A DNA stretch of 64,000 nucleotides, taken from positions 124,001 to 188,000 of the forward strand of contig NZ_MRCC01000011.1 in the NCBI RefSeq assembly GCF_001904655.1, written 5' to 3'. The translations under genes and the position numbers were made by a program. Shown here piece after piece: positions 9,343 to 18,555 of the stretch. The notes beneath the pieces were generated by a model that searched no databases, was not told where the DNA came from, and saw only the letters and a program-made list of their open reading frames with translations. Each line of letters starts with the position of its first letter. The stretch's first letter is position 1. This DNA comes from Chroogloeocystis siderophila 5.2 s.c.1 (GTDB taxonomy: Bacteria; Cyanobacteriota; Cyanobacteriia; Cyanobacteriales; Chroococcidiopsidaceae).

Positions 9343-9483
9343 ATGCGTTTCAACATTATGCTCGAAGTTGTTGCTTTTGTTTCGGTTGTCTTGGTTTTGA
9401 CATCTGCTTTGTTCGGCTATGTTCAAAGAAATCCGGTCGAGCCGAGTATAGATTCTGGTTGGGTTGAACCAACTAACCAATAA
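9343..9483 (+). CDS. 46-residue single-pass membrane peptide
   Basis: A short frame, ATG at 9343 to TAA at 9481-9483, starts 22 bases after the flavocytochrome gene. It encodes MRFNIMLEVVAFVSVVLVLT, a hydrophobic helix of about 22 residues, and a polar tail VEPSIDSGWVEPTNQ. GGAGG at 9322-9326 is somewhat far (16 bases) from this ATG. The clean helix-plus-acidic-tail design and the position suggest a small accessory subunit of the neighbouring reductase, but that is inference. No family is recognised. Confidence 0.5.
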   Translation: MRFNIMLEVVAFVSVVLVLTSALFGYVQRNPVEPSIDSGWVEPTNQ

Positions 9484-10106
9484 ACTTTATGCGCATGCGA
9501 TCGCGTTTTTCCTGGTTTTCCTTCCTAGAACGGGGTAAAGACCAAAAAAAAGTTGAATGAGTTCAAAGCAAAGTCCTTGCAACTCCAGAAGTCCACTGCG
9601 GTGGACTTTATTTTTTGGCTGTGAGTTCATTCGCGATTTTACTCAGCATAAATGCGCAAGTAGGATAATTGTCGATAAGCGCTAGTTTATATCTACCCAA
9701 GGGTAGTATTTTAGGTGTTAGCTTTATAGTAACTGTTCTTATACTATAAGCAAACTTCACAAACCAAGCTCGAAACTTTACATAAGCTTTAATTAATAAT
9801 TGGTAAAAATTAATCTCGATTAGTGGTAATCTGTAAAAACAATTAAATTTTCTGTTTACAGAAATTAAGTTTGTAGATATTAGCAGAATGGCAACCTTTG
9901 TGCGTTATGACTAAAAGAGGAGTGAATTTAATTATATTATTAGTCCACCAATTTTTATTTATTGTACATTTTTGGAACTTCAGCTAATAAGTCGCAGTCT
10001 GTCAGTTTCAACGAATTAAATATTAAAAAAAATCCATAAAATTCCTTCCTCGATTTTGATTAAGGAAAGGAACATTCTATTGAAAATTTGCCAGGAATGT
10101 AAAGAG
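9484..10106. other. Long intergenic region before the polysaccharide locus
   Basis: About 600 bases, strongly AT-rich from 9700 onward, with no convincing gene. It holds a GC-rich hairpin with a T tract (9589-9608), a dyad with arms TATAGTA and TACTATA near 9727-9749, and a dyad AATTTTCTG/CAGAAATT near 9847-9867. The last part should carry the promoter of the dehydratase-EAL gene. I cannot place a -10/-35 pair with confidence. Confidence 0.5.
9589..9608 (+). terminator. Hairpin with T tract
   Basis: An 8-bp perfect stem AAGTCCAC/GTGGACTT with loop TGCG, followed by TATTTTTTGG. It can serve as an intrinsic terminator for the 7.6-9.5 kb group. Its core resembles the hairpin at 2870-2887, so it may also be a copy of a dispersed repeat. 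Confidence 0.6.
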
Positions 10107-12881
10107 ATGGTAGATGCTCTATCAAAGGTTTGGTTACGCTTACGTAACCGCCATTTTTTTGTCGCCGATGCAGTGATTTTTTTGCTGACACCTGCATTAG
10201 CACTGGCTTTGCGCCTTGATAAACTATTTGTTTTTAGAGTTTACGGAACCGATGTTCTTATTGTAACAGCAGCTTTTTTAGTAGTAAAGATATTACTGTT
10301 GTATCAATTTGGCTTTTATCGTAGGTGTTGGCGTTACGCCAGTATTGATGAATTGATTCAAGTCGTCGCTTCGATGGCTGCGGTCTTAGTAGTTCAAACT
10401 TGGTTATTTTATGTGCTGTATTACACGACTGATTTAATCAGTAATTTGCCGCGATCGCTACCGTTGCTCGATGGAATACTGAGTCTCATATTAGTAGGTG
10501 GAATACGCTTTAGCGTGCGGGCGCTCGAGCGCGCGTGTCAGCTTCCGAAAACAAATCAGCAATACGAACGCGCTTTGATCGTCGGTGCAGGACATGCAGG
10601 TGTGTCATTAGTGCAAACGATTCAGCATAATCCTAAGCTAGGTCTTTATGCAGTTGGTTTTGTTGACGACGATCCGACAAAACTAGGGTTACGGATTCGG
10701 GGAATTCGGGTACTCGGCGATCGCCATAGTATTCCTGAAATCATTCGCGCTTTTAATATTGAGCGTGTCATTATTGCAATGCCTACGGTTTCTGGGAAAG
10801 TGATTCGCGAAATTGTTGATCGCTGCCAGTCACTGGGGGTGGCAACAAGTACTTTACCCAGCATTCATGAGATTCTCAGCGGTCATGCTCGTGTTGCCAG
10901 TATTCGCGATGTCAAAATTGAAGACTTACTACGGCGAGAACCAATAAAAACAAATGTGGAAGCAGTATCGCACTTCCTTAATGGCAAACGAGTTCTGATT
11001 ACAGGTGCAGGCGGCTCAATCGGTAGCGAGATTTGTCGTCAAGTTCTGCAGTGCTGTCCTGCCGAAATTTTGCTTGTTGGACACGGCGAGAACTCTGTGT
11101 TTAATATTCAGCAAGAACTTCAACAAGCCTTAGAAACTTGGCATCGTTGTTCTACCAATATCCCTCGGCTGACGACGTTGATCGCGGATATTCGCTTTGC
11201 TGCGCGTTTAGATTATGTTTTTGAGCAATTTAAACCGGATATTGTCTTCCACGCCGCAGCACATAAGCACGTACCTTTGATGGAAGCCAATTCTCCCGAA
11301 GCAATTACAAACAACGTTGTGGGAACCAAAAATTTGCTCGATTTGGCGCTGCGCTACAACGTCAAACACTTTGTCATGATTTCCACCGACAAAGCTGTGA
11401 ATCCTACAAGTATTATGGGTGCAAGCAAAAGAGCCGCAGAGATGTTAGTTCTCAAAGCCGCGCAAGTCAGCAAAAAACCTTTTGTTGTTGTGCGATTCGG
11501 TAATGTTTTGGGCAGTAGGGGCAGTGTTGTTCCAACGTTTAAGCGACAAATCGCCGCAGGAGGTCCGATTACGATTACGCATCCTGACATTTGTCGTTAT
11601 TTTATGACAATTCCAGAAGCTGTACAACTTGTGTTGCAAGCTGCGGTCATCGGTCACGGTGGCGAAGTGTTTATGCTTAACATGGGGGAACCTGTCAAAA
11701 TTGTTGATTTAGCAAAGGATTTGATTCGGCTTTCGGGTTATGAAGTCGGCAAGGATATCGATATTGTATACACAGGGCTACGACCAGGCGAAAAACTCTA
11801 TGAGGAATTGTTTATTCCTGGCGAACGCTACGAACCAACGCAGCATGAAAAAATTCTCTCAGTACGCAACGCGAGTGGCATCATTCCTGAAAATTTAGAG
11901 TCAATGGTCGCAGCGCTTTGCCAAGCAGCCGATTTGAATGATAATCAAGCGATTGTTTCTTTGCTACAGCAGTTGGTAACTGAGTACAAGCCAGGCGGTA
12001 GCAGTACGACTAAAAAGAGTGCGATCGCTCGCACTTTTCGTCAACAAAATCTTACTCAAGTTACGTCCGAATCACTACAACTCGAAAAAGACTTAAAACG
12101 GGCATTAATGCAACGCGAGTTGCGAATTCACTATCAACCGATTATCAACTTAGCAACGCAGGAAATTACAAGCTTTGAAGCTTTACTGCGCTGGCAACAT
12201 CCGCAACAAGGTTTGATTGCACCCGCAAAGTTTATCAACATCGCTGAAGACACAGGCTTAATTGTACCCATTGGTTGGTGGGTATTACGTCAAGCGTGCC
12301 AACAACTTCAACGTTGGCAACAGCAATTTCCGCATACACGCTTGGGAATGAGTGTCAATCTTTCGCGCCAGCAGTTTTTTCAAGCTGACTTAAGCGAACG
12401 AATCGCCCAAATTTTGGCAGATGTTCGTTTGCACGCAGGTAGTTTAAGGTTAGAAATAGCTGAACACGCGATCGTAGAAGATGATGAATATACTTCGGCG
12501 CTGATGCGACAGTTAACTGCTTTGGGCGTACAATTGCAAATCGATAATATTGGTGTTGGTTACTCGTTTTTGAGCTTGCTTCTGCAACTACCACAGCTAT
12601 TACAAAATAAAAAAATTAGCAGGCTGAAGCTTGACCGCACACTCGTTAGTTGTGACGACAGTGAAACTGCGGAGATTATGCAAACGATTACCGCGATCGC
12701 GCAGGATTTACACATAAACGTGACAGCTACCGGAGTCGAGACAACTCAACAGCTTGCGCGTGTCAAAGCACTCAATTGTGAATACGCACAAGGTTATCTA
12801 TTTTCTAAACCTTTAGAAAGTCAAGCTATTCATTCACTACTTACAACACGTTTTAGGGCGACGTTTGCTGAACTTATTTAA
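10107..12881 (+). CDS. UDP-sugar 4,6-dehydratase (CapD/PglF-like) fused to an EAL domain
   Basis: Likely the first enzyme of the polysaccharide locus, converting UDP-GlcNAc to its 4-keto-6-deoxy form at the inner membrane. From ATG 10107 the order is: about four membrane helices (15-150); a first Rossmann region (~158-290, ALIVGAGHAGVSL); and the dehydratase (~295-590) with NAD motif TGAGGSIGSEICRQ, HAAAHKHVPLMEAN, STDKAVNPTSIMGASKRAAE and LRPGEKLYEELF. A linker leads to an EAL domain (~665-925). Family members normally end near residue 620, so the EAL is an extra module. It keeps FEALLRW (E691), NLSRQQFF, EIAEHAIV, K841 and E878, but the DDFGTGYS motif reads DNIGVGYS (N814) and AEGVET reads ATGVET (T875). 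Hydrolysis of c-di-GMP may therefore be lost while binding remains; this is inference. The frame is also open from a TTG at 10056; ATG 10107 fits relatives better. Confidence 0.88.
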   Translation: MVDALSKVWLRLRNRHFFVADAVIFLLTPALALALRLDKLFVFRVYGTDVLIVTAAFLVVKILLLYQFGFYRRCWRYASIDELIQVVASMAAVLVVQTWLFYVLYYTTDLISNLPRSLPLLDGILSLILVGGIRFSVRALERACQLPKTNQQYERALIVGAGHAGVSLVQTIQHNPKLGLYAVGFVDDDPTKLGLRIRGIRVLGDRHSIPEIIRAFNIERVIIAMPTVSGKVIREIVDRCQSLGVATSTLPSIHEILSGHARVASIRDVKIEDLLRREPIKTNVEAVSHFLNGKRVLITGAGGSIGSEICRQVLQCCPAEILLVGHGENSVFNIQQELQQALETWHRCSTNIPRLTTLIADIRFAARLDYVFEQFKPDIVFHAAAHKHVPLMEANSPEAITNNVVGTKNLLDLALRYNVKHFVMISTDKAVNPTSIMGASKRAAEMLVLKAAQVSKKPFVVVRFGNVLGSRGSVVPTFKRQIAAGGPITITHPDICRYFMTIPEAVQLVLQAAVIGHGGEVFMLNMGEPVKIVDLAKDLIRLSGYEVGKDIDIVYTGLRPGEKLYEELFIPGERYEPTQHEKILSVRNASGIIPENLESMVAALCQAADLNDNQAIVSLLQQLVTEYKPGGSSTTKKSAIARTFRQQNLTQVTSESLQLEKDLKRALMQRELRIHYQPIINLATQEITSFEALLRWQHPQQGLIAPAKFINIAEDTGLIVPIGWWVLRQACQQLQRWQQQFPHTRLGMSVNLSRQQFFQADLSERIAQILADVRLHAGSLRLEIAEHAIVEDDEYTSALMRQLTALGVQLQIDNIGVGYSFLSLLLQLPQLLQNKKISRLKLDRTLVSCDDSETAEIMQTITAIAQDLHINVTATGVETTQQLARVKALNCEYAQGYLFSKPLESQAIHSLLTTRFRATFAELI

Positions 12882-13137
12882 TCTAGATCTAATGCAATGT
12901 CTGTATTCAATGACAGAAAAATTACTGAGAAATACAAGTATTTTGATAAGGAGTATTTTCAACTGAGTAAATCTTCTGAGCAATCAACATAAATAAATAA
13001 TATTTATTTTCAGTGAATTTGCTCTAGCTGTAAGATAAGTGTAAAGTTATCTTCAGCTTGTTGTTTGGTTGCGTGTAGCTGCAATAAAGCACTAACTCAC
13101 CTAGCCACACAAGAAATGAAGTGTATGCAACTAGATC

Positions 13138-14589
13138 ATGGTAAGCCGATTCTTCCAACGTTTACATATACCTATTGTCTTTTCATTGCTGAGCCTAACT
13201 ATTAATGCCTCTTGTCACGCCGCTACAGCTATGAATGCTGAAACAAAAACTTATCAAGGAAGTGGAGAAACCTTCGCTAATCCTGAGCGTGGGTTCTATA
13301 TCAACTCTATCACGAAGCATCAAGATACTCCTTTGACGGCTATTCAAGCAGCAACAGCTAAAAAGAGAAACATAAGTTTAATTCGGCGAATTTATGTTAT
13401 TCCTCAGTACCGTTACAGTAGTTTACCATCATCTTTTCTTGAGTTCGTAAAACAAGACTTTAACATAGCTCGACAAGCTGGAATCAAATTAGTTGTTCGC
13501 TTTGCCTATAACTGGGATATAGGTGGTTATGATGCCCCTAAAGATGTGATTTTGACGCACTTGGAGCAATTACAACCAATTTTGAGAAACAACTACGATG
13601 TGATTGCTTATCTAGAAGCAGGGTTTGTTGGTGCTTGGGGACAGTGGAATCGTTCTTCGCATCAGCTAATTAACAATACAACTCTTGACGTAACACCAGA
13701 TTCACGCGCAATATTTTATAAAATTCTTGCGGCTTTACCATCTCAGCGAATGGTTGCTTTACCATTTCCTAAGCAAAAGATGGATATATTTAACACAACT
13801 CAACCGCTTAAATCGAGCGAAGCTTTTAGTGGAAGTGCACGTGCGAGAACCGCTACTCACAATGACGGCTTTTTAGCAAGTTCGGACGATTTGGGATTTT
13901 ACACTTATCGCCAGGTTGAAAGAGATAAGCAATTTTTGAGTGTTAATAACTTGTATGTCGTGCATGGTGGTGAAACAGCCAGCGCTAGTGGCCCTGCTCA
14001 AGCTTATATTGGTTGTGCGAATGCGTTAGCAGAGATGGCAAGATTACGCTGGAGCGTCTTAAATTTGGAATTTCATCAATCTGTTATTCAAGGATGGAAA
14101 AATCAAGGCTGTCTGCCGGAAATCAGACGACGTTTAGGCTACCGCTTTCGGCTACTCAAAACAACAATTCCCACTCAAGTCAAGCCATCAGGCACTTTTG
14201 CAATGAGCTTTGTTGTTACTAACGATGGCTGGGCTAATGCTTACAATCCACGTCGCGTAGAAATCGTTTTACGTCACAAACAAACAAAAAAAGAATATCG
14301 TCTACCAGTGCAAGAAGATCCGCGCAGATGGCTACCTAGTCAGATTAAAACTGTAGAAGTTGTCGCAGGTGTTCCTGCAAATATGTTGAGTGGAGAATAT
14401 CAAGTTTTCCTCAATCTTCCCGATCCTTCACCAAGATTATATAATCGCGCGCCATACTCTATTCGACTAGCAAATCAAAATGTTTGGGAAGCCGCGACAG
14501 GCTATAATTTATTAGCAAGTAGTGTAACAGTTACTTCCAACGTATCCGGAAGTAATTACTCAGGTAGCCAATTTTTTACTTCTCGGTAA
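13138..14589 (+). CDS. Secreted DUF4874/DUF4832-type protein
   Basis: A 483-residue exported protein. A signal peptide (residues ~10-28, IPIVFSLLSLTINASCHAAT) is followed by GSGETFANPERGFY, the hallmark opening of DUF4874, with RFAYNWDIGG and AYLEAGFVGAWGQW in a TIM-barrel-like region. DUF4832 follows with SSDDLGFYTYRQVERDK, YVVHGGETA and GCANALAEMARLRWSVLN. Acidic residues in EAGFVGAWGQW could be catalytic, as in glycosidases, but no activity is established. Such proteins often sit in polysaccharide loci, which agrees with the position between the dehydratase and a flippase. A role in trimming or binding the polymer is inference. The start is ATG at 13138. Confidence 0.8.
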   Translation: MVSRFFQRLHIPIVFSLLSLTINASCHAATAMNAETKTYQGSGETFANPERGFYINSITKHQDTPLTAIQAATAKKRNISLIRRIYVIPQYRYSSLPSSFLEFVKQDFNIARQAGIKLVVRFAYNWDIGGYDAPKDVILTHLEQLQPILRNNYDVIAYLEAGFVGAWGQWNRSSHQLINNTTLDVTPDSRAIFYKILAALPSQRMVALPFPKQKMDIFNTTQPLKSSEAFSGSARARTATHNDGFLASSDDLGFYTYRQVERDKQFLSVNNLYVVHGGETASASGPAQAYIGCANALAEMARLRWSVLNLEFHQSVIQGWKNQGCLPEIRRRLGYRFRLLKTTIPTQVKPSGTFAMSFVVTNDGWANAYNPRRVEIVLRHKQTKKEYRLPVQEDPRRWLPSQIKTVEVVAGVPANMLSGEYQVFLNLPDPSPRLYNRAPYSIRLANQNVWEAATGYNLLASSVTVTSNVSGSNYSGSQFFTSR

Positions 14590-14931
14590 TTCTTCATTCA
14601 AAACGCGTTTTAATTTGTTAAATATCATGTTCTGTAGCGGATACCTCAGTAGCTCCGCTACTTTGGTTTTTAGAATAAAATTTCTAACAAACTTTTGATG
14701 AAATGTAGTCATTTATTGTAAAATATATACATTGAAGCTAAACAATTACAAGTTATTCTGAATGTTATTTAAAAATTAAAATGGTTATCTAATCTACAAG
14801 TTTTGGTCTGAACTAAGTTAAATTGATTGGATAAATAAAAGACCTGTGCAGGCAAAATGCAAATGCACAGTACATAGTCATTTATCTGGGTATACGCAAA
14901 AAAGTAGCAAGCTATTTCAAGGAACTGGCAA
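14590..14931. other. Intergenic region before the flippase gene
   Basis: 342 AT-rich bases with no credible gene. It contains the hairpin at 14634-14661. Close to the next gene, AAGGAACTGGCA precedes the GTG start at 14932. A promoter for the flippase-glycosyltransferase run is expected here, but I cannot place it. Confidence 0.45.
14634..14661 (+). terminator. Stem-loop after the DUF4832 gene
   Basis: An inverted repeat GTAGCGGA (14634-14641) / TCCGCTAC (14654-14661) with a 12-base loop, followed by TTTGGTTTTT. It lies 45 bases after the stop of the secreted protein gene and is plausible as an intrinsic terminator. The loop is long, so strength is uncertain. Confidence 0.5.
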
Positions 14932-16287
14932 GTGCAAAAATTACTAAATGGTTGGACAAAACTAACAAGCACTTCCGTCAACCGGAAAATTTTTGGTGCA
15001 GCAATGACGGTTGCTATCTGGACTGCGTTTGTTAAAGTAGCAGCTGTGATTAAAGAACTTGTTATTGCGTGGAGATTTGGAACAGGTGACGCGGTTGATG
15101 CTTTTTTAATTGCTTTGTTAGTGCCAGCTTTTATTATTAATGTAGTTGCCGGCTCGTTTAATGCAGCTTTGATTCCAACTTATATTCAAGTTCGCGAAAA
15201 GCAAGGTATGCAATCAGCGCAGCAGCTATTTTCTGGAACAATGGTTTGGGGCTTGGTTGTACTCGGATTAACTACTTTTTTGATGATCGCAACAGCACCA
15301 ATTTATTTACCTTGGATCGCGGCTGGATTTGATTCAGAAAAGCTTCGCCTAACATTTTACTTGCTGTGCGCGATCGCTCCAATTGTATTGTTGAGCAGTA
15401 TTGTTACAATCTGGGGAGCCGTTTTAAACGCAGGTGAGCGTTTTGCGTTAGCTGCGATCGCTCCGATCGCAACTCCCGCGATAACCGTTCTCTTTTTATT
15501 CATCAAACCCTGGGGAATCTTTGCGTTAGCCGCTGGATTAGTTGCAGGTACTGTCTTAGAAATGATTTTACTTAGCTTAGCATTGCGAAAACAGGGTATA
15601 TCGTTACTACCAAGGTGGTATGGTGTTAGTCCTGCGATTTGGCAAGTTGTGCAGCAATGCGTACCAGCGCTGATTGGCGCATTTATTATGTGTAGTGCTA
15701 CTTTGATAGATCAATCAATGGCAGCAATGTTAGCTCCAGGAAGTGTCGCATCGCTCAATTACGGTAATCGTGTTATTGCGTTTCCGATTACGTTAGCAAC
15801 AACCGCACTCAGTACCGCAGTTATTCCTTATTTTTCGCGAATGGTTGCTTGCAATGAATGGTTAGGAGTCCGCCGAACTTTGAATCGCTATATGTGGCTC
15901 ATTTTTGCTGTCTCTTTACCTGCTACGGGATTATTATTAATCAGTTCTGAATTAATTGTCCAAATTCTCTTTCAACGTGGCTCTTTCACACCTGAAGATA
16001 CACAGGTCGTTGCACAAATTCAATCATTGTATGCACTCCAAATCCCATTTTATATAGCTGATATTTTTGTTGTTAAACTACTCATCTCAATGCGGCTAAA
16101 TTATATACTCATGTGGGTATCGGTTTTTAATCTTGTAATTAATATCAGTCTCAACTACTTATTTATGCAGTGGATTGGAGTTGGTGGTATTGCTTTATCG
16201 ACTAGCTGTGTCTACGTATTCTCTTTTTTCTATCTACTTTTCTTTGCTCACAAAAACTTAAAAATATTCGCGACACAATGCAATTAA
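14932..16287 (+). CDS. MurJ/MviN-type lipid-linked glycan flippase
   Basis: A 451-residue, 13-14-helix membrane protein of the MOP superfamily. The N-terminal region KELVIAWRFGTGDAVDAFLI and GSFNAALIPTYIQVREKQG matches MurJ/MviN, whose members move undecaprenyl-linked sugars across the inner membrane. Its place among glycosyltransferases suggests that it flips the repeat unit of the local polysaccharide rather than lipid II; cyanobacteria usually keep a separate murJ. The start is GTG at 14932, supported by AAGGA 9 bases upstream. Its stop overlaps the next gene by 10 bases, so the two are likely translationally coupled. Confidence 0.85.
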   Translation: MQKLLNGWTKLTSTSVNRKIFGAAMTVAIWTAFVKVAAVIKELVIAWRFGTGDAVDAFLIALLVPAFIINVVAGSFNAALIPTYIQVREKQGMQSAQQLFSGTMVWGLVVLGLTTFLMIATAPIYLPWIAAGFDSEKLRLTFYLLCAIAPIVLLSSIVTIWGAVLNAGERFALAAIAPIATPAITVLFLFIKPWGIFALAAGLVAGTVLEMILLSLALRKQGISLLPRWYGVSPAIWQVVQQCVPALIGAFIMCSATLIDQSMAAMLAPGSVASLNYGNRVIAFPITLATTALSTAVIPYFSRMVACNEWLGVRRTLNRYMWLIFAVSLPATGLLLISSELIVQILFQRGSFTPEDTQVVAQIQSLYALQIPFYIADIFVVKLLISMRLNYILMWVSVFNLVINISLNYLFMQWIGVGGIALSTSCVYVFSFFYLLFFAHKNLKIFATQCN

Positions 16288-17387
16288 CACTAGTATCTGC
16301 AACTCTTTCGTGTGGTGGAGCAGAGCGAGTTTTAGTTCTGCTTGCAGAAGGCTTCTTACGACAAGGACATGATGTTGCTGTAGTAACACTTTCAGGAAAG
16401 GAAAATGATTTTTATCAACTACCGCCAGGTGTCAAACGAATTGCTTTGGATGTAATGCAGCAGTCTCCTTATTTGCTTGCAGCCGTGAAAAATAATTTTT
16501 ATCGTTTGTTACAGTTGAGGAGTGCGATTCAGTCATTACAGCCAGATGTAGTGATTTCTTTTGTCGCTCAGACTAACATTGTAACGGTGTTATCACTGCA
16601 AGCAACAGGATATCCGGTAATTGTCACAGAACATTGTGATGTGGGGATGAAATATGTTGGTGCTATTTGGGAAAAGCTGCGTCGAATTACATACCCGCGT
16701 GCAGCCAAAGTCGTTTGCGTGAGTCAAGGCGTCGCCAGCGCTTTTGAGTGGGTTCCTGTTGAAAAGAGAAGTGTGATTTACAACCCACTTGTGATTCGTG
16801 AAAATCTTCAGGCTGAAGCGCACCTTCCACAAAGTATTGATATGCAAAAACAGTGGATTGTGGCTATAGGAAGATTAACTTACCAAAAAGGCTTTGATCT
16901 TTTAATCTCTGCTTTTGGACAAATCGCGACTCGATTTCCTGAGTGGCAATTAATTATCTTAGGAGAAGGAGAGTTACGGCAAGAACTAGAAGCTTATGTC
17001 GCTAAATTAGGTCTATCACATCAAATTGTTTTGCCTGGGGTTGTTCATAATCCTTTTGCAATTTTGAGGAAAGCAAAATTTTTGACGATGGCTTCTCGGT
17101 TTGAGGGTTTTCCAATGGTACATGGAGAAGCGCTAGCTTGTGGTTTACCAGTTGTTTGTACTGATTGTCCTAGCGGACCTAGAGAAATTGTTCGCGATCG
17201 CATCGATGGCATCCTCGTTCCTAATGGAGATGTTACGGCGCTAGCCCAAGCAATGCAACATTTAATGACGGATGAAACCGCACGCCAGCAATTAGCTAGC
17301 CGCGCGCCAGAAGTTTCAGCAAGATTTAGCCTTGAAAGTGTTATGCGCAAATGGGAAGCGTTGTTTAAGGAAGTGGTGCAAAATTAG
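16278..17387 (+). CDS. GT4 family glycosyltransferase (first of four)
   Basis: A cytoplasmic retaining glycosyltransferase of GT-B fold, 369 residues. The N-terminal Rossmann domain starts with TLVSATLSCGGAERVLVLLA. The C-terminal half has VAIGRLTYQKGFDLLI, the sugar-nucleotide-binding region, and SRFEGFPMVHGEALACGLPV, the E-x7-E motif region, then TDCPSGPREIV. The acidic donor-binding residues are present. It probably adds one sugar to the growing lipid-linked repeat; donor and acceptor are unknown. It begins inside the flippase gene and ends 24 bases before the next glycosyltransferase, with which it shares the CPSGP-x-EI segment. Confidence 0.88.
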   Translation: MQLTLVSATLSCGGAERVLVLLAEGFLRQGHDVAVVTLSGKENDFYQLPPGVKRIALDVMQQSPYLLAAVKNNFYRLLQLRSAIQSLQPDVVISFVAQTNIVTVLSLQATGYPVIVTEHCDVGMKYVGAIWEKLRRITYPRAAKVVCVSQGVASAFEWVPVEKRSVIYNPLVIRENLQAEAHLPQSIDMQKQWIVAIGRLTYQKGFDLLISAFGQIATRFPEWQLIILGEGELRQELEAYVAKLGLSHQIVLPGVVHNPFAILRKAKFLTMASRFEGFPMVHGEALACGLPVVCTDCPSGPREIVRDRIDGILVPNGDVTALAQAMQHLMTDETARQQLASRAPEVSARFSLESVMRKWEALFKEVVQN

Positions 17388-17411
17388 CACTAGTCGCGGC
17401 TTAGTAAATTT

Positions 17412-18527
17412 ATGCCTCAATTTTCTTTAACGAAACGTATTGCTTTTTTTCTTCCAGCTTTGCACGGTGGCGGTGCGGAAAAAGTGGCGATTAATCTTCT
17501 GCAAGGAATGTTGACTTATGGTGTTTCCTTGGATTTAGTTTTGGCAAGCAAAGAAGGACCTTACTTAAAACAAGTTCCCTCGCAAGTGAGAATTGTCGAT
17601 TTAGCCGCGGGAAGAGTCATTAAAGCGATCGCACCTTTATCGCGCTATCTACGGGAAACTCAGCCTGAGGCGTTATTATCGCACATGAATCACGCGAATG
17701 TGATCGCGGTGATTGCCAAAGTGCTCGCATCGACCAACACTCGCCTTGTTCTAGTAGAACACGATACGCTGTCGGTAGCTCAACCGAAACTACTGCGTGC
17801 CAAGCTGCTACCGCTATTTATGAAATCGCTGTATCCCCACGCCAATGCAATTGTAGGAGTTTCTCAAGGTGCTACTTCTGACTTAGCGAAACATTTAGCT
17901 ATTGCCCCACAAAAGTTGCATGTTATCTACAATCCGGTTGTTGACGAGCAGTTAATAACTAAAGCAAAAGCAATTCCAGAGCATCCTTGGCTCCAGAATA
18001 GCACTATACCTGTATTCTTAGCCGTGGGTAGGCTAACAACTCAAAAAGATTTTGGTAGCTTGATTCAAGCCTTTGCAATTTTACGCAAAATACGACAAGT
18101 ACGCTTGCTGATTTTAGGCGAAGGTGAAGCCCGACAAGAGTTAGAAGCACTTGCCCAAAAACTAGGGATTGCGGAAGATGTCGCTTTACCTGGGTTTGTG
18201 GAGAATCCTTATGCTTACATGAGTCGAGCCGCTGCGTTTGTCCTTTCTTCGCGTTGGGAGGGTTTACCAACTGTATTGATTGAAGCGATGGCTTGTGGTT
18301 GTCCTGTAGTGTCTACGAATTGCCCAAGCGGTCCAGAAGAAATTTTAGCAGCAGGAAAGTACGGTGTTTTAGTTCCAGTGGGCGATATCTCTGCTCTTGC
18401 GACAGCTATGTTGAGCACATTAGAGCAACCAGTTAATCAAGAATTGTTGATTCAACGCGCTCAAGATTTTTCTTTACAACAAGCAGTTCCTAAATATTTG
18501 GCGCTACTCGGTCACAACAAAGTGTAG
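17412..18527 (+). CDS. GT4 family glycosyltransferase (second)
   Basis: A 371-residue GT-B glycosyltransferase closely similar in design to the gene before it: FFLPALHGGGAEKVAINLL at the N-terminus, FLAVGRLTTQKDFGSLIQAF, LLILGEGEARQELEALAQKL, and SRWEGLPTVLIEAMACGCPV with the E-x7-E motif. The pair probably arose by duplication and divergence and would add successive sugars. The start is ATG at 17412. The following polymerase-like gene begins 28 bases downstream, consistent with one operon. Confidence 0.88.
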   Translation: MPQFSLTKRIAFFLPALHGGGAEKVAINLLQGMLTYGVSLDLVLASKEGPYLKQVPSQVRIVDLAAGRVIKAIAPLSRYLRETQPEALLSHMNHANVIAVIAKVLASTNTRLVLVEHDTLSVAQPKLLRAKLLPLFMKSLYPHANAIVGVSQGATSDLAKHLAIAPQKLHVIYNPVVDEQLITKAKAIPEHPWLQNSTIPVFLAVGRLTTQKDFGSLIQAFAILRKIRQVRLLILGEGEARQELEALAQKLGIAEDVALPGFVENPYAYMSRAAAFVLSSRWEGLPTVLIEAMACGCPVVSTNCPSGPEEILAAGKYGVLVPVGDISALATAMLSTLEQPVNQELLIQRAQDFSLQQAVPKYLALLGHNKV

Positions 18528-18555
18528 CACAGGGGATATAGGCAAGTAAAACTAT

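Noticed and set aside
14932-16287. Calling the flippase the cell-division murJ
   Set aside because: Its position in a polysaccharide locus, coupled to a glycosyltransferase, makes a role on the local repeat unit more likely; the family name is kept without the symbol.
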